Positions 11,275 to 23,157 of a stretch of DNA of 64,000 bases are shown piece after piece. The notes beneath the pieces are model-generated. The model had not been told where the DNA came from and searched no databases. It was given only the letters and a program-made list of their open reading frames with translations. A program made the position numbers and the translations under genes. Origin of the DNA: Paragonimus westermani (Eukaryota > Platyhelminthes > Trematoda > Plagiorchiida > Troglotrematidae); NCBI GenBank assembly GCA_008508345.1, contig QNGE01000412.1, positions 193,324-257,323 of the forward strand. Direction: 5' to 3'. Position 1 is the stretch's first letter. Every line of letters begins with the position of its first letter.

Positions 11275-13015
11275 CACTAAGTGTAATTATTCAGAACGAA
11301 ATTTCCAAACTCAAAATGTCACCAAGCGCCGAATTCGTTTTCTCGTTCATTAGCTGCCTCTGATCGACAAATTCGTGTTGCCGCAGGCTCTGTTGTTCTC
11401 AAATCTCTCTTGATTGTACAGGCCAAATAACAGTACACAGTATAGAGGTCCACTTTATCATTCTAGTAACAGCTAACGTTCGAAAGATATTTCGAAACCC
11501 GTTTCCAGCCACATTCCTCAACAATAGATGGGGTAACTTGAACGTCACTAAAAGTTGACCACAAACTTCCCAATTTGGTAGGACTGTTAGGAGAAGGTCT
11601 GGACTGGGAGTTTGCTCTTGTTAGAGCTCCCGCAGCCAAACTTGAACTCCGGTTCACAACCCCAACATGGCAGCCTTGTTGCCACTATATAATTCGTGCC
11701 ATATTGGGTAATACCTCGTCTAAAATTTCGGTCTACTTATTTTATCAAGATAAATCCACACCTCGGACAGGCTACACTTTTGGTTTCCGACCATAAAACC
11801 CATCTAAAAGACAAAAAACGGCAAAACAAGCGTTGCTTGATTTCCGCGTCAGCACGCGAACCGCGTTCACCTGTTTTTTCCGGTCATTTCCCGCTAAAAT
11901 GGCATCGAATGCAACTCGACCAGGAAATTGAAATTGTGCCTAAACTGCCAAAGTGACAGCAGTGAAGATGTGTACTTTTTCCTTCGTGATTGACCGCTTA
12001 AAGTTACTATAGTGACAACCGTAACTACTGTCTAGTGATCCACATACTTGTATGCCACCGTGTGCTCTTAATTTCAACGTCGAACTTTGCTTTCCACTCT
12101 ATGATCTTACTTCGTAGCGCATGCGTGCTAATCTCCAGAGAATAGCACGGCAACAGCCGCACGCGTAGAATCCACTGATTGATGTAAAAGAATAATTATT
12201 TACATAAATTTCATATTTCGCAAAGGTTTGTTCCGCGTTTGCACTTAGTACCCAAAACTAACTACAAGGCCATTATCAGTCGCTTGTCAGAAACTTAAGT
12301 CAGCATGTCATTTTTTTGGTAAAAATATGTAGATGCAAAAATTGCAATGCTTGACATGCTTTTCTAATTCAACTACCAGTTAACTAACATCATCCGTAAA
12401 AAAATATGTATCAAAATCACGATAATTCAGTTCACACTCCAAGAAGTTCTAACCTACAACAGTTCGTTATACTTTTGTGTTACAGTTCTGCCAAATCACC
12501 ATTGAAGCCGTTAAGATCTTGACAACGTTATGACCGCGGCCCTAGCGAATGCGCATTGAGAGTTAATCCATCGATATATAGGGGTAAATTCGAGCAGTCT
12601 TATCGACGTTACTTATCTACGGAAGCTGGCTGGATTTGATTTATCGGTTGACATTCAGCGCAAATAACGATTAACGGTTGATTGTGTCAAAATGGTATGA
12701 GTCAATACACGGGTGAAGGCGGACTGCGATTATGTACTACAAGTTTAGTTCCAAGTATTATCAGTGAAAAATCAATACACATATTTATTGTGTTATAATT
12801 AGCCTGACGATCAAACACAGAAAACAAGTCTTGTTCGCTATTCTGTCGTTCTCATGACTTCAATGGGTACTTTTGAACGAACATGAATATTCTGTCCCCG
12901 TTAACTCAGTTAACCCCTTCTATGACAAGCACACTCGATCTAGTCATACAGCCTGTTCCTGCTATTGGTCTATCGGTAACATCGTTTTACGTTACCTTTG
13001 ATAATTCTCGCTTAC
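11275..13015. other. No supported gene
   Basis: Overlapping frames at 11463-11657 (minus), 11575-11796 and 11696-11956 (plus) lie in a slightly GC-richer patch but show no family, and their splice context is poor. The rest is AT-leaning with nothing recognised. Confidence 0.3.
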
Positions 13016-13229
13016 TCGTCATCAGTCACCGTACATGTAGGACTAACATGTAGGCGTCGAAATTTTTCTCGTTGCTCACGACACTGGTGGGTTTTTGCAC
13101 TCCGATGCATCTGACCCGTCGTTTGAGTGTTGTAACCAAACTGACCAGTCCGCAGTTTCCGAGCGGAATCAAACGAGTAATGAGAACACATTGTATGTGT
13201 AGTCGAAAGCGTGAAGCATTCAGAGCGAT
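13016..13229 (-). CDS. Candidate internal exon, unknown basic protein
   Basis: On the minus strand an acceptor CATAACAG ends at 13230 and a GTAAGC donor begins at 13015. The 214 bases between them are open in one frame (phase 1 in, phase 2 out). The translation is rich in Ser, Thr, His, Arg and Gln, with HRSAKTHQCREQREKFRRLH near the 3' end, suggesting a disordered or nucleic-acid-binding segment. No known domain is recognised. A plus-strand frame (13072-13311) overlaps it, so strand assignment rests on splice signals alone. Confidence 0.25.
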
Positions 13230-14707
13230 CTGTTATGCACAAGCATGCATGGGGAGGGTGATGTTCAAGCCTGCCTATATAAGCTCGAGTTGGGGCCAAA
13301 TAGACGGCTAGAGTACGGAACGGCCTATGAACAGTTGGTTCAGAATTAACGTTACTGAGTTGAAGGCATGGACGATCAGCAACAAAGCTGATGCTTCTAA
13401 CGCCATGCTCTGTAATGTTATATCATTATGCTCAGCGTGTCCATGAAAAGTCAAGTTTACGAGCAGCTGTTCTTAGCAATTCTCATCAGGCACATACAGT
13501 TACACGGGATTCGTTCTACTTATGCATACATGTATCCCCCGCGACGTGTCGAGCAGAACGTACTTTTTCCGTGTTAATGAGTGTGGCTTTTGAACAATTT
13601 ACCAGAGGTCATAATACATTTGTCTCAAGGTAGGGGTATTTTTTGCTTCCGCCTTTGCGCCCCCTTGTGAAATTTCAGAAGTATAATATCGTGGAATTGT
13701 AATTATGCATCAAACTGAGCGGGAAGATTGCGTGGTTCGACGACATTTACAATTTGTGAAAGAGTATAGATATTTTTAAAAGATGGTGTGGCTATTCTGA
13801 GACCATCAAGGTTACCCTCAGCTTGTGATCAGTGTATAATTTTTCGCAATAGAGAATTCCACTAGCTCAGAATGGTTTTGATGTGCTGCTCAGACGAAGG
13901 AAAAACACAGGTGAACGAGCACTTGCTGAAGCTCTAGCTGTGAGCACAGAATTATGGGTATGACGTCAACATTTAGGGAGTCAGGATAAATGATTGCTTG
14001 GTAATGAGCTAAACGTGAGGTACTAAATATTGCTCCGGAAACAAGCATTATAACCGTCGTCAGTAACTGAGTAAATTGCTGGAGTATGCACTATGTTAGT
14101 GATATTTTACACGAGGTTTTATCTCAGTGACACAAGAATGTGATAATAATCTGATTCTCATATCTCATAATTGTTTAGTGACATTGCAAATGTCTGTTTT
14201 CAGTATTATGAAGCAATGAGAACGTAACGGTTAAATTTCACTCAGAGTGGTTATGTACTCGGGATTATGAGAATGTTGAAATTTTCACGATTGTGAGCTG
14301 TTCAGATTGTGAATTTTGGGCATTGGAAAGGGCAACTTCTCACACCGGTTACTTCACTTGGAATTCAACTACGTTTTTGTGCAACATTCTGATTATAAGG
14401 CTCCCATGTGTTAAATGAGAGACTCATAGAGGGGTTACTTGCTCTTCATTTAAAACACTGGATTTCTTCATATAAAAAACATCATGTAGGCCACTTTTTT
14501 GCAGGATGAGAAAAATCAACATGGTGCAATAAGGCAACAAGAGGCAAATGTACGTTGGTGTGGAATGTTGAAAATTGACAGCCATCTGATATGACCAATT
14601 TACAAGCTTAGAATGACCTGGCTTAACATTGTGTGTATACGTATGTTCAGCTTGGTTGCAAAGAACATCTACAGAGAAAACATTTGCACTGGGAAAGCAG
14701 TTCATCT
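13230..14707. other. No supported gene
   Basis: A plus-strand frame at 13391-13633 ends at an AAG|GTAGGG donor-like site, and a minus-strand frame lies at 14424-14705. Neither resembles a known family. The remainder is AT-rich and featureless. Confidence 0.3.
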
Positions 14708-14768
14708 AGTAAGAATAATCAGTAAGAATAATCATAATAATCAGTAAGAATAATCAGTAAGAATAATC
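14708..14768. repeat. Short tandem repeat, 13-base unit
   Basis: AGTAAGAATAATC occurs four times: two copies, a shortened 9-base copy (ATAATAATC), then two more copies. The copies are nearly perfect, so the array is a minisatellite likely to vary in length between individuals. Confidence 0.9.
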
Positions 14769-16887
14769 AACTACTTGTTACAAAACAGCACTTCACACTT
14801 TGGCCATAGTACGGACATTTTAGTAAGATAAGTCGCTTTAAAGTGGAGTGAGAAGAGTTCCCGTTCTCAAGAGAGTAGTTTCCAAATATTGTTTCATAAT
14901 TATCTGTTTTTTCTTTCGACCAAATTATTCCAAACTTCTTGGATAGCTACCAGCGGCCCCAGTTTCGGAATATGAACGATTCTGTCTTTGTGTATCTGTT
15001 CAGTCAACAAACCTTAGATTCCGTCATTCAAGTTTATATCGGTCGATGAGCTTGCTGTTGTATAAGTCACATTTATGCCATTGACAGTGCATATTTATAA
15101 CAGTGGTATCTAACTTTGAGGCATGACCATTTGCATTCACTGCACTGATTCGAACATTTCTCGACTGTGGTGAGCTAACTCACACCTTTGCAACAAACAC
15201 TGTCTACAATAATTAACGTTTTATTTATGCAAATAGGAAATAGAGTGAAATCTGGTGTGATGACAAATGTTTAACGGAATGTAAGCAGCAAGTTCTGATC
15301 AAATAACTTTCCGTTGGCCAGATGTTACTAGATTAACAGAAAATTTGGTGAAAATTCTTGCATTAAATCGAAGCAGATTGGTGACTGTGCATAATACAAT
15401 GCAGTGAAATGGAGTGAGTTTAGAATATTAGCTGTCCGAGCACTGTTAATTACTAAGGTGTGAGATCGCTCTGAAGGTGATTCGGGTTCAACAATTGATG
15501 TTACTACAAAATTACCAGTTTCAACATTCCGCTAATTACTTCGGAACGCTGGTCGCTCACAACCATAATGCCGAAGTGCATTCAAACTGTCACGGGATAA
15601 CCAGTATAATTGGGGAGAAGCGACCTTCAGTGATATCAACGCAGAATGTATCAAAACGCCATGACTTTTTGGTAAACGTTACTGCTGTTATCTTCTAGGG
15701 TTTTTTGCCAAAATAATGACATATCACTGGTTGTTTAAAATGAATTGAGGGTATACATTACACAGTTACCGGTCTGCTGGGATACTGACTGCTCTTTCCG
15801 TTGAACCATTACTACTGTTCTCTAGAAATTAAATCCGTACCTGATTAAAATGATCTGCCGATGAGTAAAGTTTCGGTCTGTATTCTGTGACCTTCAGCCT
15901 TTAGGAGTAACCACAATTGTTTGACAGCTTGGTTGAGATTTTGCATCTCCTCATTTGGACTGTTCAGTCAATCTGATTGAAATAAAACACCAGGTAGTCT
16001 TTTTGCTCGTATTCAAAAAGTCACTTAGCTCTTGCTGCAGTTCATTTTGTGTGTAACAGAAAAGCTCAGAGAAAATTATGATTGAGCATTCATTTTAACC
16101 GACAGTCGTTGCCTACTTCAAATTATGGAAGAATCATTGGGAGTCTCTTAACAGCCAGAACGAGCATTTACACAGTGGGGTTGGCTGCACAATATTGGTT
16201 GCCAGTGGTTTGTAAGAAACTGAAGGGAAATCCAGTCCCAGCGTACAAAGTTACCCATTAGCCTGACTCTGTAGATCAGCCACGACAAACAGATGAAAGG
16301 AATATTCTCCCACGTCATAGTTAAACAAAAAGATTACCGTATAGCTAGAACTTTGTTGCAGATACAGTTTGTCCACTAAAGAATTCTGCTTAGTTTGATC
16401 GTTCCAGCGGATTCGAATGAACTACTTAAGGATCTGTCTGAGTGTCATGTAATCGTCGGTAAATCGGGTTTACAATATATTTAGCGGCCACCATATGACT
16501 AACTTTAAAATGTCACACTATATACGTGATGTATCACTTTAGGTGTATGACTGGCTTTCACCATCTGTTTAGTTCGGCTTTTCAACCTAAACACGGGATG
16601 GCTCGTTATGTCCAGATACTGGACGTTAGCAAGTTACTGGTTGGTCCATAATCGACTTTTTTTTATAAAACGTGTGTGTCTGATTCCTATTCAGCAGTTT
16701 TGTCATCCCAAGCAACAAGCACAACAATTCATGCCACTGATTTTTCTGGCAATACTGTAAAACCTATGAACGAATTAATTATCTGCTGTGGCCGCATCAG
16801 ATAATTATTCATTTTCAAGCTTAGATTCGATTTCAACAATGCAAAGTCTGTGGTAAATAAGTATATTCCAATGAGAACTGGACTCAC
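14769..16887. other. Probable first coding intron of the calbindin-like gene
   Basis: This lies directly downstream (minus strand) of the calbindin-like start exon. It was read for the missing second half of EF-hand 1 (a Gly-Tyr/Phe-Ile-Glu motif after the splice), which was not found down to about 13.5 kb. The minus frame 16729-16920 is out of frame with the exon. Confidence 0.4.
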
Positions 16888-17008
16888 CGTCTTGATCGTA
16901 GTGGTTCCATACTTCCACAAACTGCGCAGCCGTGAACATCTTCATTTTTTTAGAACGATGGTCTTTGAACTGAGCCAAATAATTCTCAGAACGATTTGAA
17001 GTGGTCAT
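16888..17008 (-). CDS. Calbindin-32/calretinin-like EF-hand protein, first coding exon
   Basis: The minus strand has ATG at 17008, an in-frame TAA 18 bases upstream, and 40 codons ending at a strong GTGAGT donor (16887-16882), phase 1. Residues 9-16 read NYLAQFKD, and residues 25-41 read FTAAQFVEVWNHYDQDG, where the final Gly is completed across the splice. This is the start of EF-hand 1: a helix with the conserved QF-x-x-VW-x-HYD segment, then the first loop residues D-x-D-G. It matches the calbindin-32, calbindin and calretinin family, which also has a short basic lead before this helix. Known members have six EF-hands and about 260-310 residues and act as cytosolic calcium buffers and sensors, often in neurons. 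Here only the first 40 residues are seen. The rest of the loop should start the next exon at lower coordinates. Strength comes from the motif; exact subfamily is not settled. Confidence 0.72.
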
Positions 17009-20000
17009 TTTTTGGAAAAGTAATTATTTTGATTTGTTCCTTTTAGAAGTATACTTTGAAGTTATGCACTTTCAGGTCGATCGACGACTAAGCGAGATTT
17101 GGCGAAGGAATTTATGATACTTATCAGTTTAATCGGTTTAGTCTCCGTTGCTTGTCCGGCGATCACTGTGTGAACCTACGTAGGCACGTAGTAGGATAAC
17201 GTTTCCTCATACCTTTGAGTTGTCCTCGTTGCAAACGTGATTGAGAGTGTGGGATGAATTTTGCAATGAAGCAGATCTCTGATTGGCGTATTCCGATTGG
17301 TGTTCGTGTGAATAAACTAAAACGGATATCTTGATTGAGGAAAGACACCATTGCATAAACGATGACTATCACTGTCTGCAGCCTTGAAAACAACGACAAC
17401 CAGTCCAGTTCGCAAGTTTAGCTACTTAGAACTGCTACGGTTTTGTTTTGCTGATATTGAATTTCCTCAAAATTCTACTCAACCAATCATGATCAGCAAT
17501 GTTCTACCATGTGATCACCCGTGATAGAGGTAATAATTAGACTAATTTATCAACTAAGCATCTATAAATATTTCCAGGCCCATTTTTTATCGGTCTGAAG
17601 TGTCTCGTAATGCATGAATTGAGTGAAACGTAGGGTAAGGTCTAGTGGACCCATAATTTCAGAATTAAAATTCATTTGAGTTCAGTTTATTACAAAGTTC
17701 TAATTTCACAGCAATCGATCGGATTTCATGAGGTATTCAGAGTTCTACCTTGAGAAGACAAAGCAACTTCAACAGTTCTGGGGAAGGAATATGGCTGAGA
17801 ATGTGAAGTGGACAAACTAGTAAACCCAAGTTAATTTCAAAGCTGCAGTGATCAGCGCTGTCTTCTCAGAACCCCAAGTAACTGTACATGATACTCAGTT
17901 TGCGACAGCCACAAAAGCAGATTACTCATCAATACTTTGTAGCTGGTTTAGGAATGACGTTGTTAATCAACCAAGTAATGACTACTGACGGCTTGCTGAC
18001 ATCGTTTGCACAGATCAGACAACATCAGTGACCAGTTTCAAATGATATCTATCTGTGTCTGGAAAAGCTGCCGAAATTTTGCAACTCGTATCCTCTTAGC
18101 GAACAACTTATTCACCGGCGATACAGTACTGGCTATTTTTGCCGAGGCACCGAACGAAAACCCTAGTTTGTTGAGGAATTCTACCGTGTGCCTCTCTGAA
18201 TTATGCCAGTTACCATTATTGCTTACTACTCAATGTCAATGTTGAGTAGTCCACTGGATTCCAGAAACTAATTGTGCAAAATGAGACCCACATACATACT
18301 CGAAATGAACTACTGATTACCTGTTCTCGTTTCTACCTACCAGTTTCTCTATGTACAAACTCGGTACTGATGACACTGTTTGGTTTCGCACAAATGGTGT
18401 TTTCATGTGGGGACTGAGTGTATTTAAATTGTGCAAAACCCAGTGTACACTTTATGTTCCAGAGGTATTGATACATGAAATACTGACCACACGGTGGTCA
18501 CACAAAATAAAAATTCTGTATATGTTTACTTTCGGTCCAAACAAATCAGTGAAAGTATGTTCATTCCAGTAGGTTCATCTTATCTTAATGTTTTTCCGTG
18601 TCTATAGAGCTCACCACAACTCTACAAGTTGTTCCATCGTGGTCGAGTAAACGTTAGATTCATTTCGAGCTGCACTGAATGCAGGGCATCCCGGTCATGT
18701 ACTGTAAATGATTGATGACAAGCGTATCTTCTCCAACTTTCTGTGGATTGGCTGCACTGCCCAAGCTGCTGATATCAACCGATGAAAGTCGCCTGATAAA
18801 TGGATAATCAGCAATGCTGTTTGTAGATAAACACAGTTATCTAGACAGTTTAACGCTTCTACATTCTGTACACATTTGTCAGCGTTTGCTAGTACAACCA
18901 AAAAATCTATGACTTGCGAAACACAGAACAGTAGTAAGATGTTTGAGTCATTTCGGAAACTCTGCTATAAAATGACGCAAATTTAGTATTTTTACCATGC
19001 TAGCGTTGAATTTGGCAGGTGTGAATATGACACGAGTCAGTAGTTAGCACTCACTAATGCACATATGTAGAAGGCTAGCCGACTCATTCATAAACGCTCG
19101 AGAGGTAAGAAACCTTTCACTTTATGTGGGCAATCGATCCGTTTATTTTTGGGCCAACAAGTTTGGTTGCAAAATAGATTAGTTGAAACAATCTCAATGC
19201 TGCGTATATCAGGTAGTCTTCTTATCTAACCCAGAATAGTCCTAATTTTTGGTTATGTAAAATAACCAGATTGTCCTTACACAAGTGAGTTATGTCAGTT
19301 GTCCCCAGGGTTCGTGTACACAGAACGTCTCGAATCAAGGAAAACCACCCACGTTTTTTGACGTATGGTGAAGTAGGGAAAATTAACACCTACAACCTCA
19401 GTGATCTAGTCTGAGCTGAACAACCGGTAAAGATTAAGCAAACCTGTCCATTCGTCTACCGATCAGTTTATATCTTGTTAGAATGACGCTGCTAAAGACT
19501 GAATGTATCACCGAGGTGAACCTGTGGCACAGGATGTATTGTTAACAGGTCACGAGAAAGTAGCTTCTCATTCAAGTCTATCAAGCGCAACATTGTTTCT
19601 GTGCACCTTGTACGTGTTATGGTAAACCACGCTTTGCTTATCTTACTCTCGTTCAGAAGAACCTTAGCTACCTACTAGTTAACTGAGGTCTAAACCAGTT
19701 ACGAAAGCAAGCGCTTCGATTGGTGACATGTGAAACTTGTTCCACTTCGAGACTTCAGCTCACACTCAGTTTTAACGTCAAGTAGGCTGTCCAATCTTTG
19801 TGTTATTTCGCTTGCCTCTGTTGTACTGCAGAATATAACGGTCGATCAGATGCACACATTTGCTTGAAAACAGTATTAAGGTGGATGAGTCGAAAGTATT
19901 TCGGCTGAACTGCAGGGTTCAAATCAAACACTTCAAGACTATCATTCTGTAAATTTGGATGTTTTGCGATCAGATGAAGTAACCCAGGGCTGTGCGCACA

Positions 20001-23000
20001 AAAGCGGCTTGTTCTGGTCTGTCAAGTTACCTCGTCTTCAATAGTTCACAACCTTCCCTTACTCTCACAAGTGGTTGACGCCTGTCACAAGGGTTAAGGC
20101 TGTCAAACGTCCAGACCCTTTAGTGATTTGTGACTTTCACAGTGACCAATCAGACCTCGAAATTCGTGGTTGATTAATCTTTTATAGTTGTGCGGAATAG
20201 ATAATGAAGTAAGACCTGTCGGTAAGAATACGTTTCCGATCATTAATCTGTAGCCCAGTATGGTTTTGTAAGCAGTTTGTGCAGTCAGACAGAGATATCG
20301 ATCAGACTTGTGATAAAAGAAACCAGGTCATTTGTCAGTCAATCGGCAATTGCTTGATTGGTCCATCTCATCACACTCGTCGACTGGTTAGGTTGCGCAG
20401 GTTGGTTTGACGATACCATACCGGATCAAGTTACCTGATTCCGACGGTCTAGCTTTAGGCGTACTTTTTTACATACCAAAAGAATAATGAATTAACGCAT
20501 GACGGAAGATAGGCACATTTGGCATGTCAGACGTTGCAACCGAATTTGATAACACAAAATCTGATGAACCCAATTCGATGAGGACAAATAATTAACGGCA
20601 GATAGAACTGCGCCGATAAATGAGCAAAAATCACCCCGGTGAAGTCATGTCTTTTCAACGAAACACATTGCTTATTGCTTTGTATGACAACAAAACCCAT
20701 TTTGGTGTAGATTCATGTACAGATGCGCCAGATGGATATCATGAAGAATTAGAGGTCATATCCACGGAGATTTGACTACAAATTAGGTTGTGACTGACCT
20801 GTTTCTGTCACAGTCAATATCGAAGCAGCCTATCATTTCACGTTCGTTAGTCTCATTGTGACTAACGCCAAAGTGAGATTAGTGGAGAAGGGTACATTAT
20901 ACGTGTTACTGTTTGATGCTCTAAACTGTACATATGGGGATGGGAGCAGACAGTCTTAGATGGCACTGTACAAAATTATCCTCAAGTTCGAAACATGCAT
21001 ATAGCGAAAAACTGATGAGATCCCATTAGATTAAGAAGGCTGATAAGAATTACCTCTTTGGAGCTCGTAAAGTCATACAAGCCAGAAATGTGAGTTGTAC
21101 AAGAACACCCTTTTGAGTGCAATCGTAACTGACTTCGTGGAACTGGTAAGATCATCTTGAAGTTGTGAAAAGGAGTATGTGGCTATGCTATTTATTTAAG
21201 TTTACAAAGAATCTTTTCGTGGAAAATGTTAGCTTGGAAATTCGTACTGTTTAATCTACTAGATATTTCAGGGGTGCCTATCAAATGCTTGCCCCAGCTT
21301 CTTGAATAAGTTGTTCACACTATACACACTGCCGATCAGTTTTTATTTGGGCTGAACACCACTCACAGCTGAATGCGGCTGTCATATTCCCATAGGTTTT
21401 CTAGTCTTCCCCTTTGCGTTAAAAGAATTATACTCGACTTTTAGTCTTTTTGAAGGTCACCAGTAATGTGGACCCCTGCGACGCCCAGTGTTTTTACCCC
21501 AGTCACCTCATTGACCGCTGGGCAATTAACCACACATTAGTCTTGACCGACTAGTCATACGCAACTATTCAGTTAAGCTTGCTTGTGAGTGCTGCTCAGG
21601 GTCACAAGTAGTTCCTCACCTATGATAGGATCAAGTTTACTCCAACGCTGTTCTCTCATGATGCTCAACTCAATAGTGAACACAGGCACATCTAGTCAAC
21701 TGAAATTTCGCGTTTGCTCCCCACATCAACAAGGTTATTCCGCAGCTTTGCAACAAACCTCTAAGGTGCAGCTTACTTTCGGAGGGCTCTTTTAATTGAC
21801 CTACGGAAATGGTTTCTCTGTTGTAAATCGTACGTTTAAACAGAACAAATAAAATAAAGAATTAATGATGATGCAAGTAAAAAAAATTGCATTCATGATA
21901 ATCCGTCCCGCTTGTATATTGGACCTGAAAAAAGGGACCGGCAATATGACAATCATTTGATGGCAACTAACCAGGTTACATCGTACAGCGTGTGAGGTTG
22001 AAAATAGTGTCTGGTCTCATGTATACCATAAACAATTACTGAAAGATACTCTAGTTCGGGGTAAACCATACACGAACAGATATCACTGGGTGATCAAACG
22101 GTTCGCATGTGAATGTCGGATAGCATCCATGTGTCTTCCAAACATTAACTGGTCTCTTTAATATGGGTTTTTATTGAAAAGTATGTAGCTGGTCTTCTGA
22201 ACATTGATGACAACTGAAGGAATCATTTGTTCGGGAATTAATTTTTCACGGGATCAGTGAGTGCAACCTATCATGGTAACGGGTGTCACTCATCAACAGG
22301 TCAGCATTTGTGTTTCTACTATCATTAGAGCGTATTCACATCAAATATAATACGAATTCAATTGGAATAACTGAAAGTTGAATGAATTCGTCAATAACAT
22401 GCTGACGACAGGACGTCTGGAGTAAACACTGATAACTTGTAGCTCTTCTACGTAGAATACATGAACTTTCTGACGAAAAAAGAAGAAATCACACAGGGTT
22501 CACCTTCATAAGATTAACATGATTTCGATGGCTAGTAAGCTGGGCGAAACATGTGCTATAGTTACCAAGAAAGGCATCATTAATCAATTCGAGCCATACG
22601 ATGAGCAGCGCCTTTTCATCACTACAGTCGACACGAGCTATGTGTGAACGACGAGATTTTCAGTACATCATCTTTTCGTATAGAAAGACGGACTCTTATC
22701 AACCTCTCGAGATATAACTCCGCGAATATATCCGCACAGCATAATTGAAAATTTTATGTAGCCTTCGGAACTGGTTTGCATTACGTAGGAGAATTCCTGT
22801 TTTCAGCAACATCCATCCTCAGTTGTCCCTTAGTTACTTCCATTTAAATGGCACGGCATTTGTAGGTACTCTCTTGACGTGAAACCGCTAAAAAAATTCA
22901 ACAACCCACCTGTCAATGTCGTGATGTCCATATCGACGTTTACAATACCATTATCACGTTGTATTCGACACCTCGATATGGTTCGAAACGATGACCTTTT

Positions 23001-23027
23001 ATCATACATTTCAAATGGTAACCTTAC
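17009..23027. other. Six-kilobase stretch without a supported gene
   Basis: The 5' side of the calbindin-like start (17009 onwards) should hold its untranslated region and promoter, but no clear TATA or initiator was identified. A plus-strand frame at about 18020-18245, preceded by a GTTTGCACAG acceptor-like site, encodes a hydrophobic stretch with FATRILLANNLFTGDTVLAI; it could be an exon but has no family. No repeats shared with the rest of the window were found. Confidence 0.3.
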
Positions 23028-23157
23028 CTGGATAAACGGCAGTGTTCCTTCATTGTGCTCCCGCTGTAACGTCTGACAAAGAATACCCAGCACAGTCAGC
23101 GGTTCCGACTCTGCCACTAATGTTAGCGTCGTTGTCACAAACACATTACCTTGTTCA
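23028..23157 (-). CDS. Candidate internal exon, unknown protein
   Basis: The minus strand has an AAAACAG acceptor ending at 23158 and an ATCCAG|GTAAGG donor at 23027. The 130 bases are open (phase 2 in, phase 0 out) and encode VFVTTTLTLVAESEPLTVLG and then LCQTLQREHNEGTLPFIQ. The content is protein-like, with hydrophobic strands followed by an amphipathic helix. The pyrimidine tract before the acceptor is weak. No family is recognised. Confidence 0.27.

Noticed and set aside
13391..13633. Plus-strand frame ending at an AAG|GTAGGG site
   Set aside because: The donor is plausible, but no acceptor with a pyrimidine tract precedes it, and the residue content is ordinary for a chance frame.
22501..22650. 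Plus-strand frame ending FITTVDTSYV
   Set aside because: No acceptor or donor of quality and no family; likely chance.
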